A stretch of 64,000 bases of DNA from Bromus sterilis (Eukaryota; Streptophyta; Magnoliopsida; Poales; Poaceae): positions 295,289,782 through 295,353,781 of the forward strand of contig OX465600.1 of NCBI GenBank assembly GCA_950022295.1, in the 5' to 3' direction. Below, piece by piece: positions 12,607-23,971 of this stretch. Under the pieces are notes generated by a model. It was not told the origin of the DNA. It was given only the letters and a program-made list of their open reading frames with translations, and searched no databases. The position numbers and the translations under genes are program-made. Position 1 is the stretch's first letter; the number at the start of each line of letters is the position of its first letter.

Positions 12607-15494
12607 TGGCTTTAAAGACGCGCTTTTGGGAGGCAGCCCGCAACGAATTTACGATTTCCTTTTTGTTTTTCTTCTGTTTTTAGTGGTCTTGATGATTTCT
12701 ACTACTTTAGCAACATCATTGTATCTTTACTTTTCAAGCTTTGTGCCATTTATAGCCTCATATGACAAGGGAAGTGAAAGTTGTGACATGCTGTCCAGAA
12801 AACAGATTCTGTCCTCGTGACTAGAAAAATCACAGAAAAATCCCAGTTCATCTTTTTGAGCTGAAATTTTTACACAGCGTGCTCTATACAATTACAGAAC
12901 TTTCCTATGTTCTGAGTTTTTTGATTTGAGTTGCAGAAGTATCCCTAACAAATTATTTTCTACCTTCTGGTCTGTTTTTCACAGATTCTGTCCTGTTTTG
13001 CCTCTTCTTCATTTTGCAAACCTTAAGCTTGCTTTTTAATTGCAAAAACTTTTTGGAAATCTTTAGAAACAGTGGCTCTTCAAGAATATCCTTGTTTCCA
13101 GTAGATAAAAAATTATTTTATTATGGTTACTAACCTCGCTAATCAGATTATGATGAGTTATGTATGAAGGAAGTTTTCAAGTGTGCGAGGGAAGATGATG
13201 AAAGAAGATTCAGGAGTGTCAAGCACTCAAGCTTGGGGATGCCCCCATGCATCCCCAAGAAATATTCAAGGAGACTCAAGCGTCTAAGCTTGGGGATGCC
13301 CCCGTGCATCCCCTTCTCCATCAACAATTATCAGTTCGTCTCTCGTTTCACTATATTTTTATCACTTCATGCGTTCTGTGCTATGCTTGGAGCGTCTCGC
13401 ACTTGGGTTTTATTTTTAGTTTTCTTTAGATTTGCTTGCTGTTCATAACAAGTTAGAACCCAGCTTTCTTTGTGTGGGAGAGAAACATGCTCCACTTTCA
13501 AAATCTAGAACACATCATAGGATTTTTCATGCTTATCTTTGCTGTGATTGTTCTTTATCTTTTTCATAGCTACTGTCATGTTTAGCTCTTAGTTTTCATG
13601 CTTATCTTTTTAACAACTTTTGTTTAGTTTGTTGTTGGAACTCTCTTGAGTTTTCATGTTTATCTTGTTTAGAGAGTTTGCCTGTTGCACTGAGTTTTGT
13701 GTCTTGACTTGAAGTAGGTAATTGTGGTTGCTATTCTTTTGTAGTAGTAACTTGCAATAGTTTTGAGGTATTTTTTTGAGTAATGTTTGAACTTTTGGTG
13801 TCAAGAGATTTAGCCTATTAGTGATAGATGTCGTATTTCGGGAAATCCATGTTTATTTTCAAAACTTACAAAATTAGTTGAGAACTTTAGCTACTAGATG
13901 GATCACTACTCTTCTGAGGGGTCGAATATTAGAGTACACTCACGTACCATGAGTCGAGGATGCGCGAGGATAACCAAACCCCCATACACTCCTCCTCGGG
14001 GTAATTGTCTCTTTGTGAAACCTCCTTATTAGATTGAGAGTTACCGATAATAAGTGCATGAGTTCTTCGGACTAATGTGAGTATTCGAAAGTTGACACTT
14101 CCACTTTCCCATATTTTTCTAGCCTCTCCTGTGTCGTGCATTGCTTTCTTCTCACTCCGAGAGTTGGCGTCCACCTTCGCCAGTACATCCAAACCCTTGG
14201 CATGATACGCTCTGTCATCATAAACCTCCTTATATCCTTCCTCAAAAAAGCCACCATACCTACCTATCAAGGCATTTCCATAGTCTTTCCGAGATACATT
14301 GCCATGCAACATCCATCTTCTCATGACTTGATCTTGATGTCATACATGCTACTTGCTTGATCGATGAGCCGCATGCTAATTGGGCCTTGCCCTAATCATT
14401 GCTACATGACGCGCTAGTATCATTGCATATCCCGCTACACTGGCAGAGGCATACATTTGCATACATCATGATAGTTACATCTTCTTTACGATTTGAGTAC
14501 TTTTGTAAAGTGTGAAAGATCTTCTATACTTTTTGTAATATATAGAGTGTTGCCCCTAAAGTGAGAAAAATATCCCAAAGTGGACAAAATTAAAAGATCC
14601 CAAAGAGGACAAATGAGATAAATAGAAACAGCCATTGAGGCCACCCAAAAATACAAAAAATAGAAAAAAGAGAAAAAGAAATAAAAAGAGAGAAGGGGCA
14701 CACTACTATTCCTTTTGAGAGATCCACACTCGTACGCCCTCTTATATCTTGTACTCCATAGAGATTATCATTCATGCATATAGCTATGTGGGGACCTTCA
14801 CACTATAGAACTTGGCTTGTATATTCCAATTATGAGCCTCCTCAAATGAGCTCTAGGTCTTCTTGAGCAAGCAAGTTGGATGCACCCCCACTAGTTCCAT
14901 TGGAGAGCATACCTTAGCTCATATGTGCATCCGTTGCATGGCAATCCCTACTCCTCACATCATATCTATCATTTGGCTTTCTCTCGCCTATGATTGTCCT
15001 CATTGATGTGAGCCTTTCACACCTTTTTTTCTTCCTCCTCCACCATATTCTTTCTTTGCCATCCTAAGTGTCAACTTTCTTGCTTACGCTCATCCATTGC
15101 ATGAGTGCTCAAGATGTTGAAAAGGAGTGGATCATTTTGACTTGTACCTGGCTAGTGGTCTGGGGATGAGTCAAGATAAGATTCCAAAGAAGGCCAAGTG
15201 TGACACTGTACTAGATTAAGTTCTCAACACAAAAATACTTTTTCTCGTATATCCCTATCCCCTTTCTTGCACGCAGACACCATTTGGAGACATTCGAGTC
15301 ACGGACAGCGAGAGCTCTTGCACCTTTATGTTCTTATGTTGCTTGTTTCAATGCTAAATATAGACTCTTTCCTGTTATGACTTGAATTGAATTACATGCC
15401 TTGAATGCTTTACTTAAAAGTTCTTATATGGTTGTTAGCATGTCACCACAGAAATTATGCTTTTATCATTTACCTACTCGAGGACGAGCAGAAA
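12607..15494 (+). other. Non-coding internal domain of the 10066-17180 element
   Basis: About 2.9 kb lie between the protease stop and the polypurine tract. I see no RT (YxDD), RNase H or integrase (HHCC, DDE) motifs. The region is homologous to 39331-42467 of the sister element. Small frames such as 13164-13448 are shared with the sister copy (41888-41481) but have diverged by indels and have no recognisable domain. Confidence 0.7.
13232..13313 (+). repeat. Pair of polypurine-like hairpins inside the family 1 element
   Basis: Two copies of AAGCTTGGGGATG (13229-13241 and 13286-13298) repeat the core of the true polypurine tract at 15497. The first lies in a perfect 11-bp-arm hairpin, CTTGGGGATGC...GCATCCCCAAG (13232-13259). 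The second retains arms GGGGATGC...GCATCCCC. Similar motifs occur at the matching place in the sister element (around 41752-41822). Confidence 0.7.
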
Positions 15495-15510
15495 TTAAGC
15501 TTGGGGATGT
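15495..15510 (+). promoter_or_regulatory. Polypurine tract of the 10066-17180 element
   Basis: TTAAGCTTGGGGATGT immediately precedes the 3' LTR start TGATACATCC. The same tract precedes the 3' LTR of the minus-strand sister at 39330-39317. Confidence 0.85.
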
Positions 15511-17180
15511 TGATACATCCAAAACGTATCTATAATTTCTGCTTGCTTGATGCCTCTTTTGTGTGATATTGCTATGATATTGATGAACTTCCATACACTT
15601 TTGATCATATTTGGACTAACCTATCAACTCAGTGCACCCCAGTGCTAGTTCCTGTTGTCTGCTGTTTTTCTATTTCAGGTTTCCCCCATATTAAAAGTGC
15701 TCCAAATATTCGAGAAAAATACAATAAAAAATCAGCACAGAAGAAGCTTCTGGAATCACCGAGGGGGGGCCAGAGGGGACCCACCTGGGCCCCAGGCGCC
15801 CTCCCGGCGCGCCCTAGGGTGGGGTCGCGCTAGGGAGCCGCCTGGACCCCAGGTGGCCCCCATGGCTTCCCCCCTTCGCCTATATATCCCTCGTGACGTG
15901 AAACCCCCGTGATGGGAACCCTTTTTTGTGATCTCTCCTCTGTTCCGCCTTCGCGCTTCCAAGATCGGGAGCACCAGAAGATCTCTTCCCAACACCCTGC
16001 CGAAGGGAGGAATCATCTCCGGGAGCTTCTCCACCACCATGGATGCTTCCCGAATGATCCGTGAGTAGTCCACCTTAGACCATGGGTCTATGATCAGTAG
16101 CTATGTGATGTTCTCCTCCCCTCTTTGTTCTTCATGGATTAGACCTCGTGAGCTGCCCTACATGATCGAGGCACATATGTAATATTTCTGCTGTTGCTAT
16201 GTTGAGTTTGCTAGGATCCGATGGATTATGAGACTATGGTCAGATTGTGCTTGAGTAATATATTTGATTCTCCTCTTTTATATTTATGTTCTTCAATAAT
16301 TCTTGCATGTTCTCCGTTGCTGTTTATTTCTTTGGCCAAGTAGTAGGTAGTGACTCCAAGAGGGAATGTTATGCATGATTGTGGGTTCATGCCCCCTGAT
16401 GACTAGCTTGAGTGACAGAAACATGAGTCTAGGGGATGTGTTGTTGCCACAAGGGGGAAAACAACGGTGCTTGTACTTGCGGGTGCAAGGATTGTTTACT
16501 TTACGCAAAGTTCTTTAATGCAGTTGTCCGTTGCTTTGAGTTTAAACTTTGGGTGGGATTCGCAACTTAATACCAGCGAGATGTTCTGGATAGATATCTC
16601 AAGGTGGATGATTAGTAGGTAGATGCAGATGGATTTCGGTCTACTTGTCTTGGCGTACCGCCCATGCTTTTGAGCCTCTTCCTTTCGTTATAGTATAGTT
16701 AGCTTTGGTTTGCGCACATAATCTTGTCAATTTCTCAGCTGTAATTTGTTTACCTCGCATGCCTATTTTATCATCTTTTGGGAGAGAGACATCACTAGTG
16801 AAAATTATCGGACCCCGGTCCATATTTCAATACTGTTTACACTCACTATCAATTTACTGCTTTATTTACTTTTTTGTTGCTATCACTATCATTATTATCC
16901 CGTGCGCTTTATCCTTGTAAACAACAAGGCCGGAGGAATTGACATCTCCTCTGTACTCGTTGGGAAGCAAAGTTATTTGCTGTGTGTGCAGGTCCAGGTG
17001 AAGTAAGCAACCTTGAGTTGTGAACGGAGCCATTGTTCACTTCACCACCTTCTTGTATCTGTTGGAGTCCTACTGGTTCGATACTCAACCTTAGCATATT
17101 CGCTAAGAGAAATTGCTGCTATCTACATCTCAACCTTCCACTTTGGGTAACCAACGATGGGGCGTTAAATCGTACGATCA
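15511..17180 (+). mobile_element. 3' LTR of the 10066-17180 element
   Basis: A 1670-bp copy of the 5' LTR at 10066-11743 runs from TGAT to ATCA. The TATA box TATATAT lies at 15881-15887. The TCCAT duplication follows at 17181-17185. Confidence 0.92.
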
Positions 17181-17443
17181 TCCATCACCATCGCCGTTGT
17201 TCCGCTGCTAAGATGTATTCCTCTGCTAGAGAGTTATTCAGCCGCTTGATGTGGTTCCGTTGCTAGCATTAGGAGCAAGCTTGTTCTCCGCCCCGCTCTG
17301 CTAGCGTTGTAATAGACCCCTTGTACCCATTTCATTGGTAATAAAAGTTGTTCAGTTCTATATCAAGCAGTGTCGTGTTCCAGAAGAGATGATCTCTGGG
17401 CTGGAGCACGGGGCGTTCCGGTACTCTGAGCCGGGGTGCCACA

Positions 17444-20400
17444 ATCTCAAGGACCAAAATGTTGCCGGTCACCAGTATGGTGTAGCTCCATTTGATTTGG
17501 CTAATCGGGTGAAAAAACGACCGTCTTGGAAGCATGTTCTGTCTGCTTCTGAATTGGCGATCGTGGACCCCATGGTGCCAATTGTTGAAGATCTGGCAAG
17601 GACGGTAAGTGGTGGACAGCTTATCGTTGTTTTCTTGATGAGGCGCATCCAGCCTTTGCAGTACCGAGTGCATCCCATGTGGCAGTACATGGGGCTCGAG
17701 GAAACGACAAGGTGCTCGCCCACAGATATTTTGGGTAGTGATCTCCTGTTTTGGATCCAGCAGATTACCAAGTGTACGACTACTGGTCTTGAGAGTCATG
17801 TATTTCTGTATGCGGCTGACGTGCCTTTGCCTGAGATATTTCTTCAATCCTTGACCATCTTGTGGGTTTGTCCGAAGTCTTTGTTGATTGCTGAATGTAT
17901 TTTGCTTTGTAGGGTCACTTTCATCTGCTTAGCAACCCGCCACAGCACGAGGATGCCAGGATGTGAGAGGATCACGATGTTATGCTTGTGGACCTCGTGC
18001 CCGCGGGTGGCGATGCTGTTGGTCAGTCCTCACACGCTAATGCTAGAGAACCCGCGGGTGCTAGTGTTGGTGGTCGTCCTCCGATGGATGATGATGATGA
18101 TGACTTGGTACCGCTACGTTTTAGGCGGGGCCGGTCTTCGGTTTCTGCTGGGCAGCCGACTGGGGGTGGTGGTGTAGTGCTTCCACCGGTGGCGTCGGAT
18201 GATGTCCCATGCCCTCCTCTGGCTGATCCGAAGAAGCATAAGTTTGGGGCACTTATTCTTTCGGGTGTTGCGCCCGTTGGGTTTGTGCTCCATTTTTCTT
18301 TAGACTGCTTTTGTCTCTGCTTTAAATTTTCATATTGATGACTAGTGTGCTACAACACTGTGCATGTTCGGACTGCCTCCTCAACAAGTGCTCCGTCTCG
18401 AGGAGTCGCTGCTAACCTTCACTCAACTGACTCTGGAGCGGTTGCTGAACGTTCGAGTTCTTCGGTGACTCCAGCGGTCTCGGGTGCGGGAACGACCCGT
18501 TCCCTTTGGTGCTTCTGGGGAAGCCACGGAAGGCAATTCTTCTCCGGACATGAAGCCTACGGTAGCTGAAGGGTATGTCTTGGAAAAGAAGGATCCCCAT
18601 CGAAGAGAAGGATGTGTTCTTCGATCGGATGGCTGAACAGGTATTGCGTCTTGTTTTTCGGAAGTCATTGGGGGCGCGGCAGCGCTCCCGATGGGAGTAG
18701 CCCGCGAGACTGTGAGCAACCACTTGTGGTTGGTTGCAGTCTTGAACTGTTTTCCTTTGTAACACCTTGCTTCTTGCTTTTGCGCCGGTGCAGCCGTTGT
18801 TGCATATTTGTGAGCGCGTGTTGACTGATGCTGATTGGTCCAGGTGTGCTCATGATGCAGTCCATGGGAAGCTTACCCTCATGAGGCGTGAGTTACTTTG
18901 CTGCTTTATTGTGCTGCTCGTGGTTTTTCTGGTTGTAAGTTTGCGTGTTTGATGGCACCTTTGATGTATGCCACAAGAAGGAGGCTGAGAAACGAGCTGC
19001 TACGGCGGAGAAGGAGCTCACCTTGCTTTGGGGCACTTTGGAGTCGAAGGAGGAAGAGCTTCAGGTGCACCTTGGTGAGGTTGTCCGTCTTCAGCAGTCG
19101 GAGGAGCAGCGTCGGCAGGCCAAAATTACTGAGGGTGATCGCCTGCGCGTCCTGGCGGGTGATCTGACAGGTGGGAATGATTTGCTATTTGGCCTTGGTG
19201 GTGACTTGTTTCTTGACTTATGATCATTATTTTTCTGATGATGTAGCCTCTATGGGTGTTGAGATTGCGACGACTGCTTCTGCGGACTCGAGCACTCTTT
19301 GTGGTGCCGTGGATGCCGTCGTGGGTGCTACAGATGCTGTCAAGGCCATCAGAGATCAAACCGTCACCCTCCTCAAGCTTATGCATGAAAACGTATATCC
19401 AGAAGAGGAGGTTCGGCCCGAAGGTCTTGATCCTCGGGTTGCTGCTTTTGGCTCAGGTGGTGGAATCTTTGAGAGCTTTGTCCGAGAAACCGTGGTGAGT
19501 GGGCTTGCGACGTCCTTTGTTGTTCTCTTAGGGCGTGGTATGTCCATTGAGGATGAAATGGTTGACAGCGTGCCTAATTACACGACGGCACAGAGCACGC
19601 GAGCAACTGAACTTGCTCGCCTGTTGTAGTTGGTTGTAGAAGCTAATAATCAAAGGTCCGAGGGCGCCAAGTAGATCGGGGAAATCTTGTTTCCCTTGTG
19701 CTTGACTTTTGAGTTTGTAATAAATCTCCTCCAGAGTGACAGATGTTGAATTTAGCTGGTGATGTTGTTTTGTCCTTGTGATTGTTCTTTTCATTCAGTA
19801 CTTTGACTTCATTTTTCTTTTTTCCTCTTGCGGTAGGAAGTCCCGGGCGTCTCTCGGTCTTGGAGTTCGTTGAAGGAAGACGCTCGTGAGGGTGTGTATG
19901 AGTCCCTCCCCGTGTGTCTTAGAGATGCTGAGCGCGAGAGTAGTCGACTCAAGAGTGTTGTTGCAGTCCACCGCTCGAAGCGTGAGCAGGCTAAGGTTGC
20001 GCTGGGTAACTTGGTGTCTTGGATACCAAAGTTAGTTAGTCTTCTGAAGAGTGAGTGCCTATGCTCGATTGCACTCGAGGTTTTTCTTTTTGTGTGCACT
20101 GAAGCTTTTCTTGTTTGTTTTGAAGTTGTTGCTGGTCGGGTTTGCGAGGAAGAGAAGGCGGTGCAGTCCGAGATGTCGTGAATAGATGACCTTACTGTGC
20201 AGGCTGAGAATCCTTTGTGGATGGATAGGGATCGGGCCCAGAGTTTGGTTGTACTTCGCCGTCGGGCCAGCAAGTTTCCGCAGGCTTTGGAGTATTGCAG
20301 TAATGAATTCGGCGGCATTTTTTCTGACTTTTACCCCTTGGATCCGGTTACGGAGTCCTTGAAGCAACTTTGCTGTGTGTTTTCTCGGTCTGCTGATCTT

Positions 20401-20640
20401 CAATGTGTTGTGAGTTATCAGATTCAAGTTGGAGCGCGCTGTGCCTTTGCCTTGATACATAGTCATTGGCCTGGGATAGATCGCATGGCAGCGGCTCATG
20501 TCCTCCTGGTGGTCTGGATGAGCCAATGGAGGATCACTACAAGGCAGCGAACGAGCCCTCGCGTTTGGTTGTGAAGAAGGTCTGCGAGGAGAATGATCAT
20601 GTGCTTGGTTCTCTTTGTAAGGTGAAGGCGGAGCCTGATG
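17444..20640 (+). pseudogene. Antisense accessory ORF of the Tat-like element (multi-exon, 5' truncated)
   Basis: Coding blocks on the plus strand are separated by AT-rich, intron-like gaps. Block 1 (17444-about 17820) has a globular start with MRRIQPLQYRVHPMWQY, the style of the 'putative gypsy-type transposase' N-terminal domain found in grass retroelements. Later blocks are: a Pro/Gly-rich acidic part with DDDDDD (about 17913-18290), a heptad-like coiled coil rich in Glu, Lys and Leu (about 18955-19170), a Val/Ala/Asp block (19247-19500), an Arg/Lys block (about 19838-20056), and a C-terminal block around MDRDRAQSLVVLRRRASKF (about 20200-20574). Acceptor-like ...TTTGTAG and ...GATGTAG sites precede several blocks. 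It runs opposite to gag, as in Grande-type elements. Exon borders are approximate. The 5' end is lost behind LTR copy A. The function of this protein family is unknown to me. Confidence 0.55.
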
Positions 20641-20799
20641 GATAGGCCCTTTTGGTAGCTTGGATGCTTCTTCTGTTGATAACTTGTAAGTATGGGGGCT
20701 CGCCTTTGCGTTGTGAAGTATTGTACAGATGCTTTGGTGTTGATTATCAGGACTTCAGGTTTTGTCTTTGTAGTCGTGCGAAGAGCGTCTCTGACGCGA

Positions 20800-21700
20800 A
20801 TTTTCGGGCGTCTATTTTATAGTCACGTTTTTAGCGAAGAACGCCTCAGAGGGTGGCTGCCAAGCGTGAGCCCCCGAGTGCCAGTTTATAGTCGCGTGAG
20901 CGAAGAACGCCTCAGAGGGTGGCTACCGTGCGCGAGCCCCCGAGTGCCAGTTTATAAGTCGCGTGAGCGAAAAATGCCTCGGAGGGTGGCTGTCGTGTGC
21001 GCGAGCCCCTAAGTTCCCGTTTATAAGTCTCTTAAGTGAAGAACGCCTCGGAGGGTGGCTGCCGTGCGCGAGCCCCCGAGTGCCAGTTTTATAAGTCGCA
21101 TAAGCGAAGAACGCCTCGGAGAGTGGTTGCCGTGTGCGAGCCCCCGAGTGCCAGTTTATAAGTCGTGTAAGCGAAGAACGCCTCAGAGGGTGGCTTCCGT
21201 GCGGGAGCCCCCGAGTGCCAGTTTATAAGTTGCGTGAGCGAAGAACGCCTCAGAGGTGGCTGCCGTGCGGGAGCCCCCTAGTACCAGTTTATAAGTCGCA
21301 TAAGCAAAGAACAGCTCGGAGGGTGGCTGCCGTGCGCGAGCCCTTGAGTTCCAGTTTTATAAGTCGCGTAAGCGAAGAACGCCTCGGAGGGTGGCTGCCG
21401 TGCGCGAGCCCCCGAGTGCCAGTTTTATAAGTCGCGTAAGTGAAGAACGCCTCGGAGGTTTGCTGCCGTGCGCGAGCCCCTGAGTGCCAATTTATAAGTC
21501 GCATAAGCGAAGAACGTCTCGGAGGGTGTCTGCCGTGCGCGAGCCCCTAAGTGCCAGTTTATAAGTCGCATGAGCGAAGAATGCATCGGAGGGTTGCTGT
21601 CGTGCGCAAGCCCCTGAGTGCCAGTTTATAAGCTGCGTAAGCGAAGAACGGATCGGAGGGTGGCTGCCGTGCGCGAGCCCCCGAGTGCCGGTATTGAGTC
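20800..21700 (+). repeat. 67-bp tandem repeat array, about 13 copies
   Basis: The core GAAGAACGCCTCGGAGGGTG recurs at about 20836, 20901, 20968, 21036, 21104, 21171, 21239, 21305, 21375, 21441, 21508, 21576 and 21642. Each is followed by GCTGCCGTGCGCGAGCCCC, a GAGTGCCAGTTTATAAGTCG segment and a short spacer. Copies differ by scattered substitutions and 1-3-bp indels. The array separates the gag-protease side from the antisense ORF of the Tat-like element. Confidence 0.92.
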
Positions 21701-22010
21701 GTGTAAGATACTTGGGGGAAAGATTCCTTGTATTGTTGTTTCCCTGGAGTTTTTACACTAGTGGTTGTAAACAACCTTATTTGGATTGATAGCTTGGTAG
21801 GCCTAAAAAAATAAAAATTTGCTGCTAAGATAGTGGGTAGAAGGAGAGTGAAGTGATATCTTCTACTTTTGTTGTCCTTGTTCCCTTGGTGCTTGCTGGT
21901 TCTTCGAGTGATGTTGCTTTCTCAGGTTGTTCCGTTGCTTGGGTGTGCTACAAATTTCTCTGAGATTTTGTGGAATTCTCTATCACAGGGTCTGATCTAA
22001 TGAAGCTTCC
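21701..22010 (-). other. Junction where pol is missing in the Tat-like element
   Basis: About 300 bp lie between the last 67-bp repeat and the end of the protease region. No RT, RNase H or integrase motif is visible on either strand. In a complete Tat-type element several kilobases of pol would lie here, so a deletion or an originally reduced element is implied. Confidence 0.5.
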
Positions 22011-23808
22011 GCTGACAGTGATGACTCCTCTTTCCCGGTCATCTGTAGCTTGAGGTAGGCGTAGTGGGGGACGGCCATGAACCGTGCAAAGGCTGGTCGG
22101 CTGAGGATGGCGTGGTACTACGATCGCGAGTCGACCACTTCGAAGTCCAGAGTATCTTTCCTGAAGTTTCTTTCATTGCCGAAGGCTACCTCTAGGCTTA
22201 TTTTGCTGAGGGGATAAACTAATTTGCCTGGTATGATTCCGTGGGAGGTTGTGCTTGAGGTCTTTAGTATGGAGGTTGGGATGAACATCTCTTCTAGGGT
22301 TTTGGTAAAGATGATGTTGATGCCGCTGCCTCCATCCATGAACACTCGCGACATGTCATAGTTCCCGATTCTGGCTGAGAGCACTAGTGCGGCGTGTCCT
22401 GGTCGAGGAATAATCGGTGGGTGGTCCTCTCGAGAGAAAGTGATGTCGGCCTCCTACCTGTGGAGGAACTCTAGTATTGTTGGGGTGTTGTTATTGCTAA
22501 GAAGACTTGCCGAGTGACTTTCTTATGTTGCTTATTTGACGGCCTTCCTTCTTGGATCATGCAGATTCTCCCATGTGCTACTGGGAATTCTTCCGCTTAT
22601 TCTGATGTCATGCTTCTTTGTTGGATGACTGCGACTTGCCTTGCTGGTAGGGCAGGAGCCGGTGGGGCATTGTGTGCGATTGGTCCAATGGCTACACTTG
22701 CGAGTGGTTGTGGGGCAGGTGCTGCACTCCGAACCCTTTCTTCTGACAGGTCGTTGAAGCGGCTACATTCTCTCAGGGTCTGTCCCACGCGAATTTCTCT
22801 GCGCTCATCCTTGTATCCGTGGAAGGTCCATGGTCCGTCGAGTTGCTCTTTGACTGAGCGCGGTACCCTAGTGTCGTCGCGAGGATGTCGTGGTCGCCAC
22901 TCGCGCTTCTGACTGTGCTGCGGCTCGTCCTGATCTTCTCTTTGTTGTCGTCTGTTGTCATCCCGGCGTCTGTCGTATCTGTCACTGGGGAAACCAGTCG
23001 CGACCATGTTGTGTCCTCTATCATCATAGAAGTTGCGTCTGAGTCGCTTTTTTCGCCAGTCGAAACCTCTATCTCTGTCATAGTAGTCCTAGTCGCGGTC
23101 GCCACGAGTCGCCGGTATGTCTTCTTCGCTGCTTATGGAGTCTTCTCCGTAGGCCCAGTTATTGGCATGCTCCAGTAGTTGTGCGACTGTTCGGACATTG
23201 AGTTGCCCGAGCTGCTCTTCGAAGTCGATGCGTTGCAGTCCTCGTCTGAAGGCATCGATTGCGCTTTAATCTTAGATGTCCTCGGCTGAGTTTTTGTGTA
23301 TGGTCCACCGTTGGATGTATGTCCTCAAGGATTCTCGGGTCCCTTTCTTGCAGGCCCTTAGCTCCTCAAATGATGTTGGTCGCTTGTAGATTTACTTGAA
23401 GTTTTTGATGAATGCGCTGCGAAACTGCCTCCAGGTGCTGATGGATCCTCGCTGCAGATTTTTCAGCCAGTGCCTTGTTGAGCCTTCGAGCATGAGTTGC
23501 ACGTACTGCATGGCTGTGATGTTGGTGTCGTTTTGGAATTTTACAGCAGTTAAGTACTCGTCGAGACATCCTTCTGGTTCTTGGAGTCCGTCATATTTAT
23601 GTGCGGTCGAATTTAGCTTGAAACCCTTGGGCATTCGGGTCTCGCGAATTGCTTGTGCAAAGCAGAGAGCGCCGGAAGGCTTGGAGTCTCTGTCTGATTC
23701 TGCCTCATCTGAGTACTCATCGCGAGTTGCGCATCTCCGACGTCCTCGATTGACTCTGTTTTGCGTGATGTCGTCGCGTGCGTCCCATCGGCGGTCATCG
23801 CGTCGGCG
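22011..23808 (-). pseudogene. gag-pro: Gag C-terminal half and protease of the Tat-like element
   Basis: Read on the minus strand from 23808, an Arg/Asp-rich linker leads into a capsid-like block. It contains LDEYLTAVKFQNDTNITAM and HWLKNLQRGSISTWRQF (around 23650-23392), the typical retrotransposon gag core. A basic Arg/Gln-rich tract follows (23007-22700), with a decayed nucleocapsid-like part lacking a clean CCHC. The protease is at 22384-22118 with the active-site-like segment FMDGGSGINIIF, followed by an LSRPAF motif in place of the usual LGRP. Frameshifts and stops separate these blocks (around 23390-23010 and 22597-22390). The upstream half continues at 36149 beyond LTR copy B, in the same frame (...GN / RRRDDRRW...). 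Confidence 0.7.
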
Positions 23809-23971
23809 GTTGCTGTGACACCTTGGATTTTGGAACTTTATTTTTCCAAACACTTTTCGGATTTATTTCTGGATTTACGATTGGATTTGATTTTGATCAC
23901 CTCGTTGGACTTGAAACTTGAGCATATTTTCTTTCCATGCTCAAGTGACCCTTGATTCCAAGCCTTCCAAA

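Larger units (their letters stand above)
10066..17180 (+). mobile_element. Complete non-autonomous Athila-like Gypsy element, family 1
   Basis: Two LTRs (10066-11743 and 15511-17180) flank an internal domain with a tRNA-Asp-type primer site, one shortened gag-protease frame, a long non-coding part and a polypurine tract. A perfect target duplication TCCAT borders it (10061-10065 and 17181-17185). No RT, RNase H or integrase is visible, so movement would need a partner element. By eye the LTRs differ at roughly 19 of the first 255 aligned positions but less further in, so it is not a recent insertion. It interrupts LTR copy A. Confidence 0.92.
5179..17443 (+). mobile_element. 3' LTR, copy A, of a long-LTR Gypsy element (interrupted by two insertions)
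   Basis: The LTR starts TGTGACACC at 5179 and ends GGTGCCACA at 17443, an inverted terminal pair. Removing two insertions (6314-7952 and 10066-17180, plus one copy of each target duplication) leaves three pieces: 5179-6313, 7958-10065 and 17186-17443, about 3.5 kb in total. The same LTR occurs as copy B at 23814-36148. Shared landmarks include the CAATAAAAGGAATATTC-type segment (5400; 33306), the GAGTATTTCACACTCC segment (8966; 35591) and the last 100 bases. A TATA-like box lies at 8143-8150. The polypurine tract on its left makes it the 3' LTR. Its right end abuts the antisense ORF of the Tat-like host, so the element inserted there. The name of the family is not known to me. Confidence 0.75.

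Noticed and set aside
14486..14775. Small hydrophobic frames resembling membrane peptides
   Set aside because: They are minus-strand readings of poly-A/poly-T-rich non-coding sequence in the family 1 internal domain, and are not conserved in the sister copy.
17335..17443. Apparent start of a 280-codon protein inside the LTR
   Set aside because: The first 36 codons are the end of LTR copy A. The coding similarity starts only after 17443, so the ATG is not the true start.
20800..21700. CRISPR-like regular repeats (67 bp), and likewise the 28-bp units at 9584-9718
   Set aside because: Both are direct tandem arrays without unique spacers of uniform length, in a plant repeat context with no cas genes.
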